Assembly (NCBI RefSeq): GCF_016728505.1
Contig: NZ_CP068159.1
Location: 744,001-808,000 of the forward strand
Reading direction: 5' to 3'
Origin: Corynebacterium riegelii
GTDB taxonomy: Bacteria > Actinomycetota > Actinomycetes > Mycobacteriales > Mycobacteriaceae
Length of the DNA stretch: 64,000 bases
Shown: positions 44,019 to 52,523 of the stretch, in pieces
Numbering within the stretch: the stretch's first letter is position 1
Layout: every line of letters begins with the position of its first letter
Position numbers and translations under genes: made by a program
Notes under the pieces: model-generated
Database searches by the model: none
Told to the model about the DNA's origin: nothing
What the model saw: the letters and a program-made list of their open reading frames with translations, nothing else

Positions 44019-44106
44019 GGTAGCGTGTCCGAGCGGCCGAAGGTACTCGCCTCGAAAGCGAGTGAGGGTAAAACCTCCGCGGGTTCAAATCCCGCCGCTA
44101 CCGCCA
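44019..44106 (+). tRNA. tRNA-Ser(CGA)
   Basis: Class II tRNA: acceptor GGTAGCG/CGCTACC, anticodon loop CTCGAAA (CGA), long variable arm, GGTTCAAATCC, encoded CCA. Confidence 0.97.
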
Positions 44107-44116
44107 CTAAACTTTT

Positions 44117-44156
44117 AAACCGGCATCACCTGCAAGGCAGGCGGTGCCGGTTTTTT
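44117..44156 (+). terminator. Terminator of tRNA-Ser(CGA)
   Basis: Stem AAACCGGCA...TGCCGGTTT with an inner CCTGC/GCAGG stem, then TTTTTT. Confidence 0.85.
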
Positions 44157-44202
44157 AAACAGAATCCAACGTTCGCACTCCTAGTCCGAGGATGGAAACC
44201 CA

Positions 44203-46575
44203 TTGGCGAAGCTGCTGTACAAGCTGGGACGCTGGTCCTACCTGAATAAGTGGAAGGTGATCATCGCCTGGCTGCTGATCTTGGCTGCTTCTGCCGGTGC
44301 GGCGTTTTCGCTTTCAAAACCGTTTACCTCAAACTTTGCCATTGATGGCACCCCGGCGATTGACGCGCTGGACACGATGGAGCGCAACTTCCCTGGCGGC
44401 GGCAACGTGGCCACGGCACCGGGTGTGAACTTGGTGTTTGCCGCCCCTGAAGGCCAGCAGCTGACGGACCCCGCGCATATGGCGGCGATGGATGAGGTTA
44501 TCGCCCATATTGATGAGCACCTTGAAGTGCGCGGTACGGAGCGTTTTGGCAACCCGGTGCTGGTGAATCAGCAGCTGCAGGAGACCATTGTTGGCCAGAT
44601 GACGCAGATGGGCCTGCCGGAGGAGGCGGCCCAAAAAGATGCGTACAACGTGCGCCTTTTGTCTGATGACGGCCGGATTGGCTACACCACGTTCGAGTTT
44701 GATGCAGAGTCCAACTTTGAGGTCACGGAAGAGGACCGCCAGGTTGTGGCTGATGCGATGGACATTGGCCGCGCGGCTGGCCTCCAAGTAGAGGCGGGCG
44801 GTGCCGGTTACGGCGACCCGATTGAGGTCAACACCACCTCAGAGCTGATTGGTATCGGCGTGGCGTTTTTGGTGCTGCTGGTCACGTTCGGCTCGTTTGC
44901 GGCGTCCACTATGCCCATCGTGTCCGCGATTGTGGGCGTGGGCATCGGCGCGCTGGCTATTTTGACCACCACGCATTGGGTGGAGCTCAATGACGTCACC
45001 CCGGTTTTGGCGGTGATGATTGGTCTTGCGGTGGGTATTGATTACTCGCTGTTTATCTTGTCGCGCTACCGCCAGGAGCGCAAGACCCGCAGCGGCCCGG
45101 ATGCGGCCGGTATGGCGGTGGGCACGGCAGGTAGTTCCGTGGTGTTCGCCGGCGCCACAGTGTTTGTCGCGCTGGTTGCGCTGGTGCTCGCCGGCATCGA
45201 GTTCTTGTCCTGGATGGGCGTGGCCGCCGCCTTTACGGTGTTCGTCTCCGTGCTGGTGGCGTTGACCATGCTGCCGGCGCTGCTTGGCGCGTGGGGCAAC
45301 AAGGCGTTCGCCGGGCGCATTCCCAAGATTGCTGGCGAGCACTTGCATGAGCGATCCATGGGCCGCAACTGGGTGAACTTTGTGCGCCGCTTCCCGGCGT
45401 TGGTGATGGCCGTGGTGATTGTGGCGCTTGGCGCCATGTCCGCCCCGGTGCTGGGGCTGCAGATGGCGCTGCCGTCTGACTCCACCTCCAACTTGGACAC
45501 CACGCAGCGTAAGTCCGCGGATTTGATGGCGGAAGGCTTCGGCTCCGGCGTGAATGCGCCGCTGTTGCTGGTGGTTGATGCGCATGGGGTGAACCCGGAT
45601 GCGGAGATTCTGCAGCCGTACATGGCGGCGATGCCGGATGAGGTAGGTGGCCGTGCGCAGAAGGCGGCGCTGGCCAGCTTCCTCTACGCCGCGCAGGAGG
45701 CCAACAGTGTCAGTGGCGTGGTGCACGCGCAGCTGGTGAACGTGAATGAGGATTTCACGGCCGCTCAGATCATGGCCACACCTGACGGTGGCCCTGAGGA
45801 GGAGTACACGCTGAAGGTGGCGCACGGCCTGCGGGAGAATAACCAGCAGGTTGAGGACGCTACCGGTGTGGAGATCGGCCTGACTGGTCTGACTGCGGTG
45901 CAGATGGACATCACCGAAGAGCTAGCCAAGGCGATGCCGCTGTATCTGGCCATTGTGGTGGGTCTGGCCATTGTCTTGTTGATGCTGGTGTTCCGCTCCA
46001 TCTTGGTTCCGCTGGTTGCCGGTTTGGGCTTTTTGCTCTCCGTCGGCGCTGCGTTCGGCCTGACGGTGTTGGTGTGGCAGGACGGCCTGTGGGACCTGGT
46101 GAATACGCCGACCCCGATCCTGTCGTTCTTGCCCATCTTCCTCATCGGTGTCACCTTCGGCCTGGCCATGGATTACCAGGTTTTCCTGGTCACCCGCATG
46201 CGGGAGCATTACTTGCACCTCACTCGCGCTGCGGAGCCTCATGCTTATCGACGCGCCGTGGTCCACTCCACCGTCGAAGGCTTCGCCCAGGGCGCGCGCG
46301 TGGTTACCGCGGCGGCGATTATTATGATCGCGGTCTTCGTGGCATTCATCAACCAGCCGTTGCCGTTTATTCAAATCTTCGGCTTCGCCCTGGGCGCCGC
46401 CGTCTTGTTTGACGCCTTCTTCATCCGCATGGCGTTGGTGCCTGCGACGATGTTCTTGATGGGCCCGTCCACGTGGTGGATACCGAAGTGGCTGGACAAG
46501 GTGCTGCCGGAAGTGGACGTGGAGGGCACTGAGCTGGAAGAGCTTGAGCCTGAGCTGGAAGGAGCTGCGCGATGA
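44203..46575 (+). CDS. MMPL-family RND transporter
   Basis: 790-residue RND-type inner-membrane transporter with about 12 helices and two extracytoplasmic porter domains (about residues 40-200 and 410-560). The paired Asp-Tyr motifs of MmpL proteins are intact: GLAVGIDYS near residue 276 and GLAMDYQ near residue 655. Family members export trehalose monomycolate or other lipids. The canonical mycolate exporters have a longer C-terminal domain, so the cargo of this one is uncertain. TTG start, with GAGGATGGAAA upstream. The end overlaps tgt by four bases (ATGA), an unexpected coupling of a lipid transporter with a tRNA-modifying enzyme. Confidence 0.88.
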   Translation: MAKLLYKLGRWSYLNKWKVIIAWLLILAASAGAAFSLSKPFTSNFAIDGTPAIDALDTMERNFPGGGNVATAPGVNLVFAAPEGQQLTDPAHMAAMDEVIAHIDEHLEVRGTERFGNPVLVNQQLQETIVGQMTQMGLPEEAAQKDAYNVRLLSDDGRIGYTTFEFDAESNFEVTEEDRQVVADAMDIGRAAGLQVEAGGAGYGDPIEVNTTSELIGIGVAFLVLLVTFGSFAASTMPIVSAIVGVGIGALAILTTTHWVELNDVTPVLAVMIGLAVGIDYSLFILSRYRQERKTRSGPDAAGMAVGTAGSSVVFAGATVFVALVALVLAGIEFLSWMGVAAAFTVFVSVLVALTMLPALLGAWGNKAFAGRIPKIAGEHLHERSMGRNWVNFVRRFPALVMAVVIVALGAMSAPVLGLQMALPSDSTSNLDTTQRKSADLMAEGFGSGVNAPLLLVVDAHGVNPDAEILQPYMAAMPDEVGGRAQKAALASFLYAAQEANSVSGVVHAQLVNVNEDFTAAQIMATPDGGPEEEYTLKVAHGLRENNQQVEDATGVEIGLTGLTAVQMDITEELAKAMPLYLAIVVGLAIVLLMLVFRSILVPLVAGLGFLLSVGAAFGLTVLVWQDGLWDLVNTPTPILSFLPIFLIGVTFGLAMDYQVFLVTRMREHYLHLTRAAEPHAYRRAVVHSTVEGFAQGARVVTAAAIIMIAVFVAFINQPLPFIQIFGFALGAAVLFDAFFIRMALVPATMFLMGPSTWWIPKWLDKVLPEVDVEGTELEELEPELEGAAR

Positions 46576-47819
46576 AAGAATTCGACCTGACTACGGAGCT
46601 GTACAACGAGCCGGGCAAGCATGGCCGGACGGGCGTAATCCACACCCCGCACGGTGATATTCAAACGCCGGCGTTTATTCCGGTTGCCACGAAGGCGACG
46701 GTGAAGACGCTGACGCCGGAGCAGATCCGTTCCACTGGTGCGCAGGCGATTTTGTCCAACGCCTACCACCTGTATTTGCAGCCGGGTCCGGAGATTGTGG
46801 ATGAGGCCGGTGGCGTGGCTGCCTTTGAGAACTGGCACGGGCCGACTTACACGGATTCGGGTGGCTTCCAGGTGATGAGCTTGGGCGTTGGGTTTAAGAA
46901 GGTCCTTGCCATGGATACCGCAGGTCTTGTGGAGGGCGACATCCGCGCAGCAAACAAGGACCGCATGGCGCGTGTGGATGATGACGGGGTGGATTTCAAG
47001 TCTTTCATCGACGGCTCCTCCCACCGCTTCACGCCCGAGGTGAGCATGCAGATCCAGCACCAGCTGGGCGCGGACATCATGTTCGCCTTCGATGAGCTGA
47101 CCACCCTGGTGGACACCCGCGAGTACCAGGAGCACTCCGTGGAGCGAACCCGTCGTTGGGCGAAGCGCTGTCTTGATGAACATCACCGACTCACTGAGCT
47201 GCGTACACACCGCCCAAAGCAGTCGTTGTGGGGGGTTGTGCAGGGTGCGCAGTATGAGGATTTGCGCAGGTATGCAACGCGCGGCCTGCTGGAGCTGGAT
47301 CATGAGGCGCGTGAGGCCGGTCGCCGTGGGTTTGGTGGCTTCGGCATCGGTGGCGCGTTGGAGAAGGAAAACCTGGGCACCATTGTTGGTTGGGTGACTG
47401 ATGAGTTGCCGGTGGACAAACCGCGCCACTTGCTGGGGATTTCTGAGCCGGATGACATCTTCACCGCTGTTGAGGCTGGTGCGGACACCTTTGACTGTGT
47501 GGCGCCGACCCGCCTGGGTCGCCGTGGTGGCGTGTACACCTTGGACGGGCGCCTTAACCTGATGGGTGCTCGCTTCAAGCGCGACTTCTCCGGCGTGGAT
47601 GAGGAGTTCGGCGGCTACGTGTCTGAGAACTACTCGCGCGCCTACATCCACCACTTGCTCAAGGCGAAGGAGTTCTTGGCAGGCACGCTGTGCACCATGC
47701 ACAACGTGGAGTTCATGGTCCGTCTGGTGGACAACATCCGCGCTGCCATTGATAACGGCAACTATGAGGCCTTCCGCGACGAGTTCTTGGGCCGCTACTA
47801 CGCGGGTAAACAGAAGTAG
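46572..47819 (+). CDS. tgt: tRNA-guanine transglycosylase Tgt, without the usual zinc cysteines
   Basis: 415-residue transglycosylase that swaps G34 for a queuosine precursor in GUN-anticodon tRNAs. The catalytic aspartates are present: D95 (TDSGGFQ) and D308 (FDCVAPTR). The zinc site of E. coli Tgt is C302-x-C304-x2-C307 with H333. Aligned here, the positions read F346, G348 and S351 (DEEFGGYVSENYS), while the His remains as H377 (TMHN). The zinc site is thus lost while the active site is kept. The length is somewhat above the bacterial norm of 375. No queuosine-synthesis genes are in the window; gluQ lies 0.85 kb downstream. It overlaps the MMPL gene. Confidence 0.92.
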   Translation: MKEFDLTTELYNEPGKHGRTGVIHTPHGDIQTPAFIPVATKATVKTLTPEQIRSTGAQAILSNAYHLYLQPGPEIVDEAGGVAAFENWHGPTYTDSGGFQVMSLGVGFKKVLAMDTAGLVEGDIRAANKDRMARVDDDGVDFKSFIDGSSHRFTPEVSMQIQHQLGADIMFAFDELTTLVDTREYQEHSVERTRRWAKRCLDEHHRLTELRTHRPKQSLWGVVQGAQYEDLRRYATRGLLELDHEAREAGRRGFGGFGIGGALEKENLGTIVGWVTDELPVDKPRHLLGISEPDDIFTAVEAGADTFDCVAPTRLGRRGGVYTLDGRLNLMGARFKRDFSGVDEEFGGYVSENYSRAYIHHLLKAKEFLAGTLCTMHNVEFMVRLVDNIRAAIDNGNYEAFRDEFLGRYYAGKQK

Positions 47820-47868
47820 GGTCTCCCCACGGTTTCAGCCCGTTCACGCAACCTCGTAGTATGAATGT

Positions 47869-47886
47869 TCTCAGTAAGATCTGAGA
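47869..47886. promoter_or_regulatory. Palindromic putative operator of the toxin-antitoxin locus
   Basis: TCTCAG-TAAGAT-CTGAGA, a perfect 6-bp inverted repeat. TAGTAT a few bases upstream could be the -10 box. The position fits autoregulation by the HTH antitoxin encoded at 48309; inference only. Confidence 0.45.
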
Positions 47887-48264
47887 CGGACTTTTGGGGT
47901 AAGTATCTGCTCATGTGAGTCACGTGGGACGGACGCAGCGATTGAGCACGTTCTGGCTTCGCTGGGGATTGAGATCTGTGCTACTGAGTGGGGCAAAAGC
48001 TTAGGAAAAGGTCTCTACGAATTGCGAATAAGACGCGATTTGGGAACGATCCTGCAGGAGTATGGGCCGCCAGATCTAGGCGACGAAATCCCTCAAGGGT
48101 GGCGAAAGAAACGGGTGCTCATCCGTGTCTATTGCACGTTCTACGGTAGGAAAGTTGTCCTGCTGCTTGGAGGGCATAACAAGCTGCGCAATCCAAGCCG
48201 AAAGCAGGAGCAAAAAGAGATCCGCGCGGCAAGGGCTGCGCTGGACGCTTGGAGAAGAACCTAA
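47878..48264 (+). pseudogene. HigB/RelE-type toxin, N-terminally damaged
   Basis: The frame reads GIEICATEWGKSLGKGLYEL, RIRRDLGTI, then VYCTFYGRKVVLLLGGHNK and QEQKEIRAARAALDAW. This matches the C-terminal two thirds of HigB/RelE-like (Gp49-like) toxins. From the last upstream stop (47875) to 48022 there is no ATG, GTG or TTG in this frame, and the first beta strand of the fold is not recognisable. A TTG at 48022 would give only 80 residues. An ATG at 47914 lies in another frame and is followed at once by TGA. A small indel probably broke the 5' end. It precedes the antitoxin gene, the HigBA order. Confidence 0.6.
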
Positions 48265-48278
48265 CACGCACTTGCTCG

Positions 48279-48296
48279 TATGTGATAAAACACATA
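48279..48296. promoter_or_regulatory. Second palindrome, upstream of the antitoxin gene
   Basis: TATGTG-ATAAAA-CACATA, a perfect 6-bp inverted repeat in the 44-base gap between toxin and antitoxin frames, 12 bases before the proposed ATG. It may be an operator or part of an internal promoter. It does not fit the 16-bp GlxR consensus. Confidence 0.4.
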
Positions 48297-48308
48297 ACAT
48301 TGCTCAAG

Positions 48309-48656
48309 ATGCGCGATCTGGAGGATGTGGATAAAGAAATGGGAACTACAAAGTTCGAAGACTTTGTTCGGCCATATCGGGACTCAGCATCAACGGCAGC
48401 CGAAGTGATCCGTGGTGCAGCAGCAGGCGCGTTCACTGCGGAGCTTGCGGAGCGCAAGGCGGTGGGTGCTGCTCTGGCGTCAGCGCGACATGATTGTGGT
48501 GCCACGCAGCAGTCTGTGGCTGATGCTGCTGGTATCCAGCAGGCTGAACTTAGCCGTATTGAAAATGGGGTTGGCAATCCAACCGTCGAGACGCTACTCA
48601 AGATTGTTGCCGCATTGGATTTACGTTTGACATTCACGCCGATTCAGGAACGCTAA
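48309..48656 (+). CDS. XRE-family antitoxin (HigA-like)
   Basis: 115-residue DNA-binding protein. The helix-turn-helix spans about residues 62-110: ATQQSVADAAGIQQAELSRI followed by ENGVGNPTVETLLKI, a typical lambda-repressor-like domain. The N-terminal part FEDFVRPYRDSAST is acidic and may be the toxin-neutralising segment. Start choice is uncertain: the ATG at 48309 is used; an ATG at 48342 has GGAGG about 15 bases upstream. It stays intact although the upstream toxin appears broken, and it may persist as a regulator. AT-richer than its neighbours, so likely acquired. It ends 18 bases before gluQ. Confidence 0.8.
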   Translation: MRDLEDVDKEMGTTKFEDFVRPYRDSASTAAEVIRGAAAGAFTAELAERKAVGAALASARHDCGATQQSVADAAGIQQAELSRIENGVGNPTVETLLKIVAALDLRLTFTPIQER

Positions 48657-48674
48657 GTCTAGGGGTACAACGCC

Positions 48675-49574
48675 ATGTTCCAAGGTCCAGCCGGTAGGTA
48701 TGCGCCAAGCCCGAGTGGTGATTTACATTTTGGCAACCTGCGCACGGCGGTGTTGGCGTGGTTGTTCGCGCGCCAGTCTGGCCGCAATTTTTACATGCGG
48801 GTGGAGGATATTGATTCGGAGCGTTCCAGTGCAGAGTCCGCGAAGCGCCAGCTAGAAGACCTCGCTGCGCTTGGCATTGAGTGGGATGAGCCGGTGCTGT
48901 ACCAGCACGATCGGGGTGACGCCTATGCGCAGGCGCTGGCCGCGCTGCCCACCTATGAGTGTTATTGCACGCGCCGCGACATCCGGGAGGCCGCGTCCGC
49001 GCCGCATGCCCAGCCCGGCATGTACCCCGGCACCTGCAGGGATCTTCCGGAGGAGCTTCGTGCTTCTCGACGTTTAACGCTCTCCTCCGAAGGCCGCCTC
49101 CCCGCAATCCGCTTGCGTGCAGACGTTCGCGAGTGGACCGTGCGGGACTTCTACCACGGGGAGTTCACGGGCCCGGTGGATGACGTGATTTTGCGCCGCG
49201 GTGGTCGCTTCGATCAGGCACAGGCGGGGGACTGGGCGTACAACCTTGCGGTGGTTGTGGATGACGGTTTCCAGGGCGTCGACCAAGTCGTGCGTGGTGA
49301 TGACTTGCTGTTTTCCGCGCCTGCTCAGGCTTATCTGGCTTCCTTATTGGGATATAAGGAACCTGAGTATGTACACGTGCCGTTGGTGGTCAATGCTGAG
49401 AATAAACGCTTGGCTAAGCGGGACGGTGCGGTGACGTTGCGCGAGATGGCGCAAGCAAGCGGGGTGCAAGGGGTGCTTCGCATGCTTGCAGAATCAATCG
49501 GTGCGGACCCTTCTGACCTGCTGGGTAGCTTCGATCCGTCGCGGCTGCCGCGGGCGCCGTGGGTGTGGCGCTGA
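48675..49574 (+). CDS. gluQ: Glutamyl-Q tRNA(Asp) synthetase GluQ
   Basis: 299-residue paralogue of glutamyl-tRNA synthetase that lacks the anticodon-binding domain and attaches glutamate to queuosine-34 of tRNA-Asp. The HIGH-type motif is DLHFGNL at residues 16-22; the KMSKS-type motif is KRLAKRDG. The zinc-site cysteines ECYC and GTC lie near residues 98-128, as in E. coli GluQ. It requires queuosine in tRNA; the tgt gene 0.85 kb upstream would provide it, presumably by salvage. The start is the ATG at 48675. Only the damaged TA locus separates the two Q genes. Confidence 0.93.
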   Translation: MFQGPAGRYAPSPSGDLHFGNLRTAVLAWLFARQSGRNFYMRVEDIDSERSSAESAKRQLEDLAALGIEWDEPVLYQHDRGDAYAQALAALPTYECYCTRRDIREAASAPHAQPGMYPGTCRDLPEELRASRRLTLSSEGRLPAIRLRADVREWTVRDFYHGEFTGPVDDVILRRGGRFDQAQAGDWAYNLAVVVDDGFQGVDQVVRGDDLLFSAPAQAYLASLLGYKEPEYVHVPLVVNAENKRLAKRDGAVTLREMAQASGVQGVLRMLAESIGADPSDLLGSFDPSRLPRAPWVWR

Positions 49575-49684
49575 AATTAATTCTCGAAAAAGCTTGCAAT
49601 CGGCTGGAAATTTCCGGATAGTGAAATAATCTGTAAAAACTCAGGTACTTCTGACTTTCCCGTGAGATGCATGCAAGGATGTTT

Positions 49685-52523
49685 ATGAAACCGCAAGGAA
49701 TCGCAAAGAAAACAGTGGCTGGGGTGGTGGCACTGGCCCTTGGGGCGTCGGCCGTTGTAGCGCCGCAGGCGCACGCACTACCGGCGGAGTTCGTCAGCCC
49801 TCCGGGGCGGGTATCGAACCCGGAGCAGGGGCAATGCACCGTGGTGCTGTCTATCAACACCACCTCGGTGTCGCCAGGACGTGCCTTTGCGCAGTCTCAG
49901 AGCGGCGTGACGGTTGGCGTTGGTCTGGACGATGGCAACACCCAGTTCACTCCGTGGATCACCCTGGACCCTGAGGGTGAGCGCATTTTTGAATCCGCGA
50001 AGGCGAATATCACCGTGGAGAATGAGGCCCTGCAGTCTGCGGCGCACAACTATTCCGTAGAAATGCGCAGTAAGGGCAGCTACGATGCCGACCCGCTCGA
50101 TAGCGGCGAAAATGCGGTTTTTGGACATCACCGATTTGTCTCAGGTGAAGCCTGATCAGTTCTCCCTGACCCAGGGGCAGAAGCAGATCGCTCACGGGAC
50201 GCTTGGTGTGGACCCAGCCTCGACGGGGGCGCAGACGTGGGCTTGGAAGATCACCTCGCCGACGATCAGGGCGCACGAACGGTCTCGCGTAAGCCCGGAG
50301 GCTGTGGTCAATGTCGCGCCGTGGCCGATTGAGTCGGATGATTGTTTGCCGCTCACGCCATCTGAGAAGAAGTCCCAGCCGATTATTGCAGACGGTAAGG
50401 AATACAACACCGGCATCACCGTTTCCAACGGTGCTGCGTCTGACTACGCACGCTTGACCGGCAACGTCTCCATCGCTGGCAAGAAGATCGAGGGCGCCAA
50501 GGTGCGTGTGGATGCCTCGGGCAAGGTCTTTGTCACCCTTCCCAAGGGCGCAACCGGCGCTGATGACAACAAGAAGACCGCCAAGGTTGACGTAGAGCTG
50601 CTTGCTCAGCCGCGCGAAGCTACCAAGGATTCGGCGCATGAGTCCTACAACACGGCCCAGGTGCTCCGCGTTGTTGATGGAAGCGGCCAAGTTAACCAGG
50701 ATTCTGCCCTGTTTGTTGGCTCCGTCCCAGTGCAGAAGTTTGCCCCGGCCTACAACTCCCCGAGCACGGTGAAGCCGGGTGCATCCGTCGATGTTGCGCT
50801 GAAGACCCAGCCGGGCAACGTGCGCGGCCACGCCGTTGGCGCGACCTACACCGTGGTTAACCCGCCGCAGGGTTGGACAGCGCAGCCGGCAAAGGACGGC
50901 ACGCTGAAGGTCACGGCACCGAAGGGTGCGAAGCACGGCGATGAGGCCACCTTCAACGTGAAGGTCACCTACACCGATGGCTCGAGTGACACCATCACCA
51001 CCGTGGTGAAGGTGCAGGATGACGCGAATAACCTGCACACCCCGGGCTACGGCGAGACCTACGGCAAGGTCAACACCGAGGTCACTCTGGAGCAGAACAA
51101 TAAGGACCTGCCGGAAGGCTCCACGTTCACCATCACCCCGGGCCAGGACCTGGGCGATTGGGCGCCGAAGGTTGACCCGAATACCGGCACCATCACGGTG
51201 ACCATCCCGGGCTCCGCGAACCCGGGTGATCAGAAGACGATTCTGGTGGACGTGGAGTACCCGGACGGGAGCGTCGATAAGCAAGTGCCCGCGAAGGTCA
51301 CTGTGCTGAACCAGCCGGGCTACGGCGAGGTTACTGACAAGCCGGGTGCCAAGGTTGAGCTGGAGCACACGGGCAAGGTTGTGGATGGCTCCACGTTCAC
51401 CATCACCCCGGAGCAGGACCTGGGCGAGTGGGATCCGCAGGTTGACCCGAACACCGGCACGATCACGGTGACCATTCCGGACACCGCCAAGGATGGAGAC
51501 GAGAAGACGATTCTCATCAACGTCAAGGACCCGAAGTCCGGTAAGACCGAAACGGTGCCGGGCAAGGTCATTGTGAAGGATCCGAAGCAGCCGGATACGC
51601 CGAGCAACCCGAACCCGAACAACAACACCACCATCGTGATTGTTGTGCCGAAGGGTCCGGACGCAACGGTAGAGATTGACAAGGACAAGACCCCCGAGGT
51701 GCCGGACGGCAGCACGCCGCCTGCTGTTACCCCAGGTAACGGCCAGATCACCATCAACATCCCGAATGGTGTGCAGCCGGGCACCAAGATCACCATCCCG
51801 GTGACCATCACCAACCCGGACGGGTCGAAGGAAACCAAGGAAATCACCGTTGAGGTTCCGGAGCTGCCGAAGAATGGCGGCAACAACGTGGTCATTGTGA
51901 CCCCGGGTGGTAACGGTGACGTGAAGGTCCCCGAAGGCTGGACCTACACCAAGGACGGCGACAACATCACCGTTCACGTTCCTGGTGGCACCAAGCCGGG
52001 TGACTACACGGTGACTGTCCCGGGCCCGAACAACACCAACGTTGACGTGCAGGTAACCGTGCCTAATACGGATCCGAACAACGGTAAGGGTTCCAGCGAC
52101 GCGGTGAATAAGTGCTTCGAAAACGCCATCACCTCTCCGCTGTTCTACCTGCTGCCAATCGGCATTCTGGGCGCCGTTGCTGGCAACCTGGCTGCGCCGT
52201 ACATGACTGAGGTGAACAACCAGCTGAACTCGCTGGCACGCCAGTTCAATTCGGACGTGAACTTTGACTTCGGTCTTGGTAACAACGGTTGGGATAACTC
52301 CACCAACAACTACAACCAGTTCGGTGCAATTGGTGAGCAGTTCGGCGCATTCATGAATGACCCGAACCTGCGCGAGCTTGGGACGATCGCACTGGGTCTC
52401 CTTGGGGCACTTGCAACCGCGGGCCTGCTGTATGACTGGTGCTCCCACGAGCCGGGTGAGGCCGTCACCTCCATCGGCTCCGCAAAGAAGGACGCTCCGG
52501 AATCTAGTCGGGCACAGGGGTAA
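49685..52523 (+). pseudogene. Surface protein with double-TM anchor, split by a frameshift near 50,115
   Basis: The 5' part (from 49685, AAGGA ribosome-binding site 5 bases before) encodes a Sec signal peptide (residues 1-33, ending AHA) and about 120 further residues, then runs to a stop at 50155. The rest continues from about 50,106 to 52523 in the +1 frame: DITDLSQVKPDQFSLTQGQ. Loss of one T from the T5 run at 50118-50122 would rejoin them. The downstream part has Ig-like modules with GSTFTITP (51.1-51.5 kb), a Pro/Asn spacer, then C-terminal Cys, hydrophobic helix, loop of about 80 residues, second helix ending YDWC and a hydrophilic tail. It may be decayed, phase-variable or a sequencing error. 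It overlaps phoD by 20 bases. Confidence 0.75.

Noticed and set aside
48279..48296. GlxR/CRP site
   Set aside because: The TGTG and CACA halves are spaced for a 14-base site, not the 16-base TGTGA-N6-TCACA consensus.
50010..52448. Very long antisense open frames (also 3368-5191, 13974-15953, 32862-35369)
   Set aside because: They mirror strong genes on the other strand, have Arg/His/Val-rich compositions typical of GC-rich shadows, and no recognisable domain.
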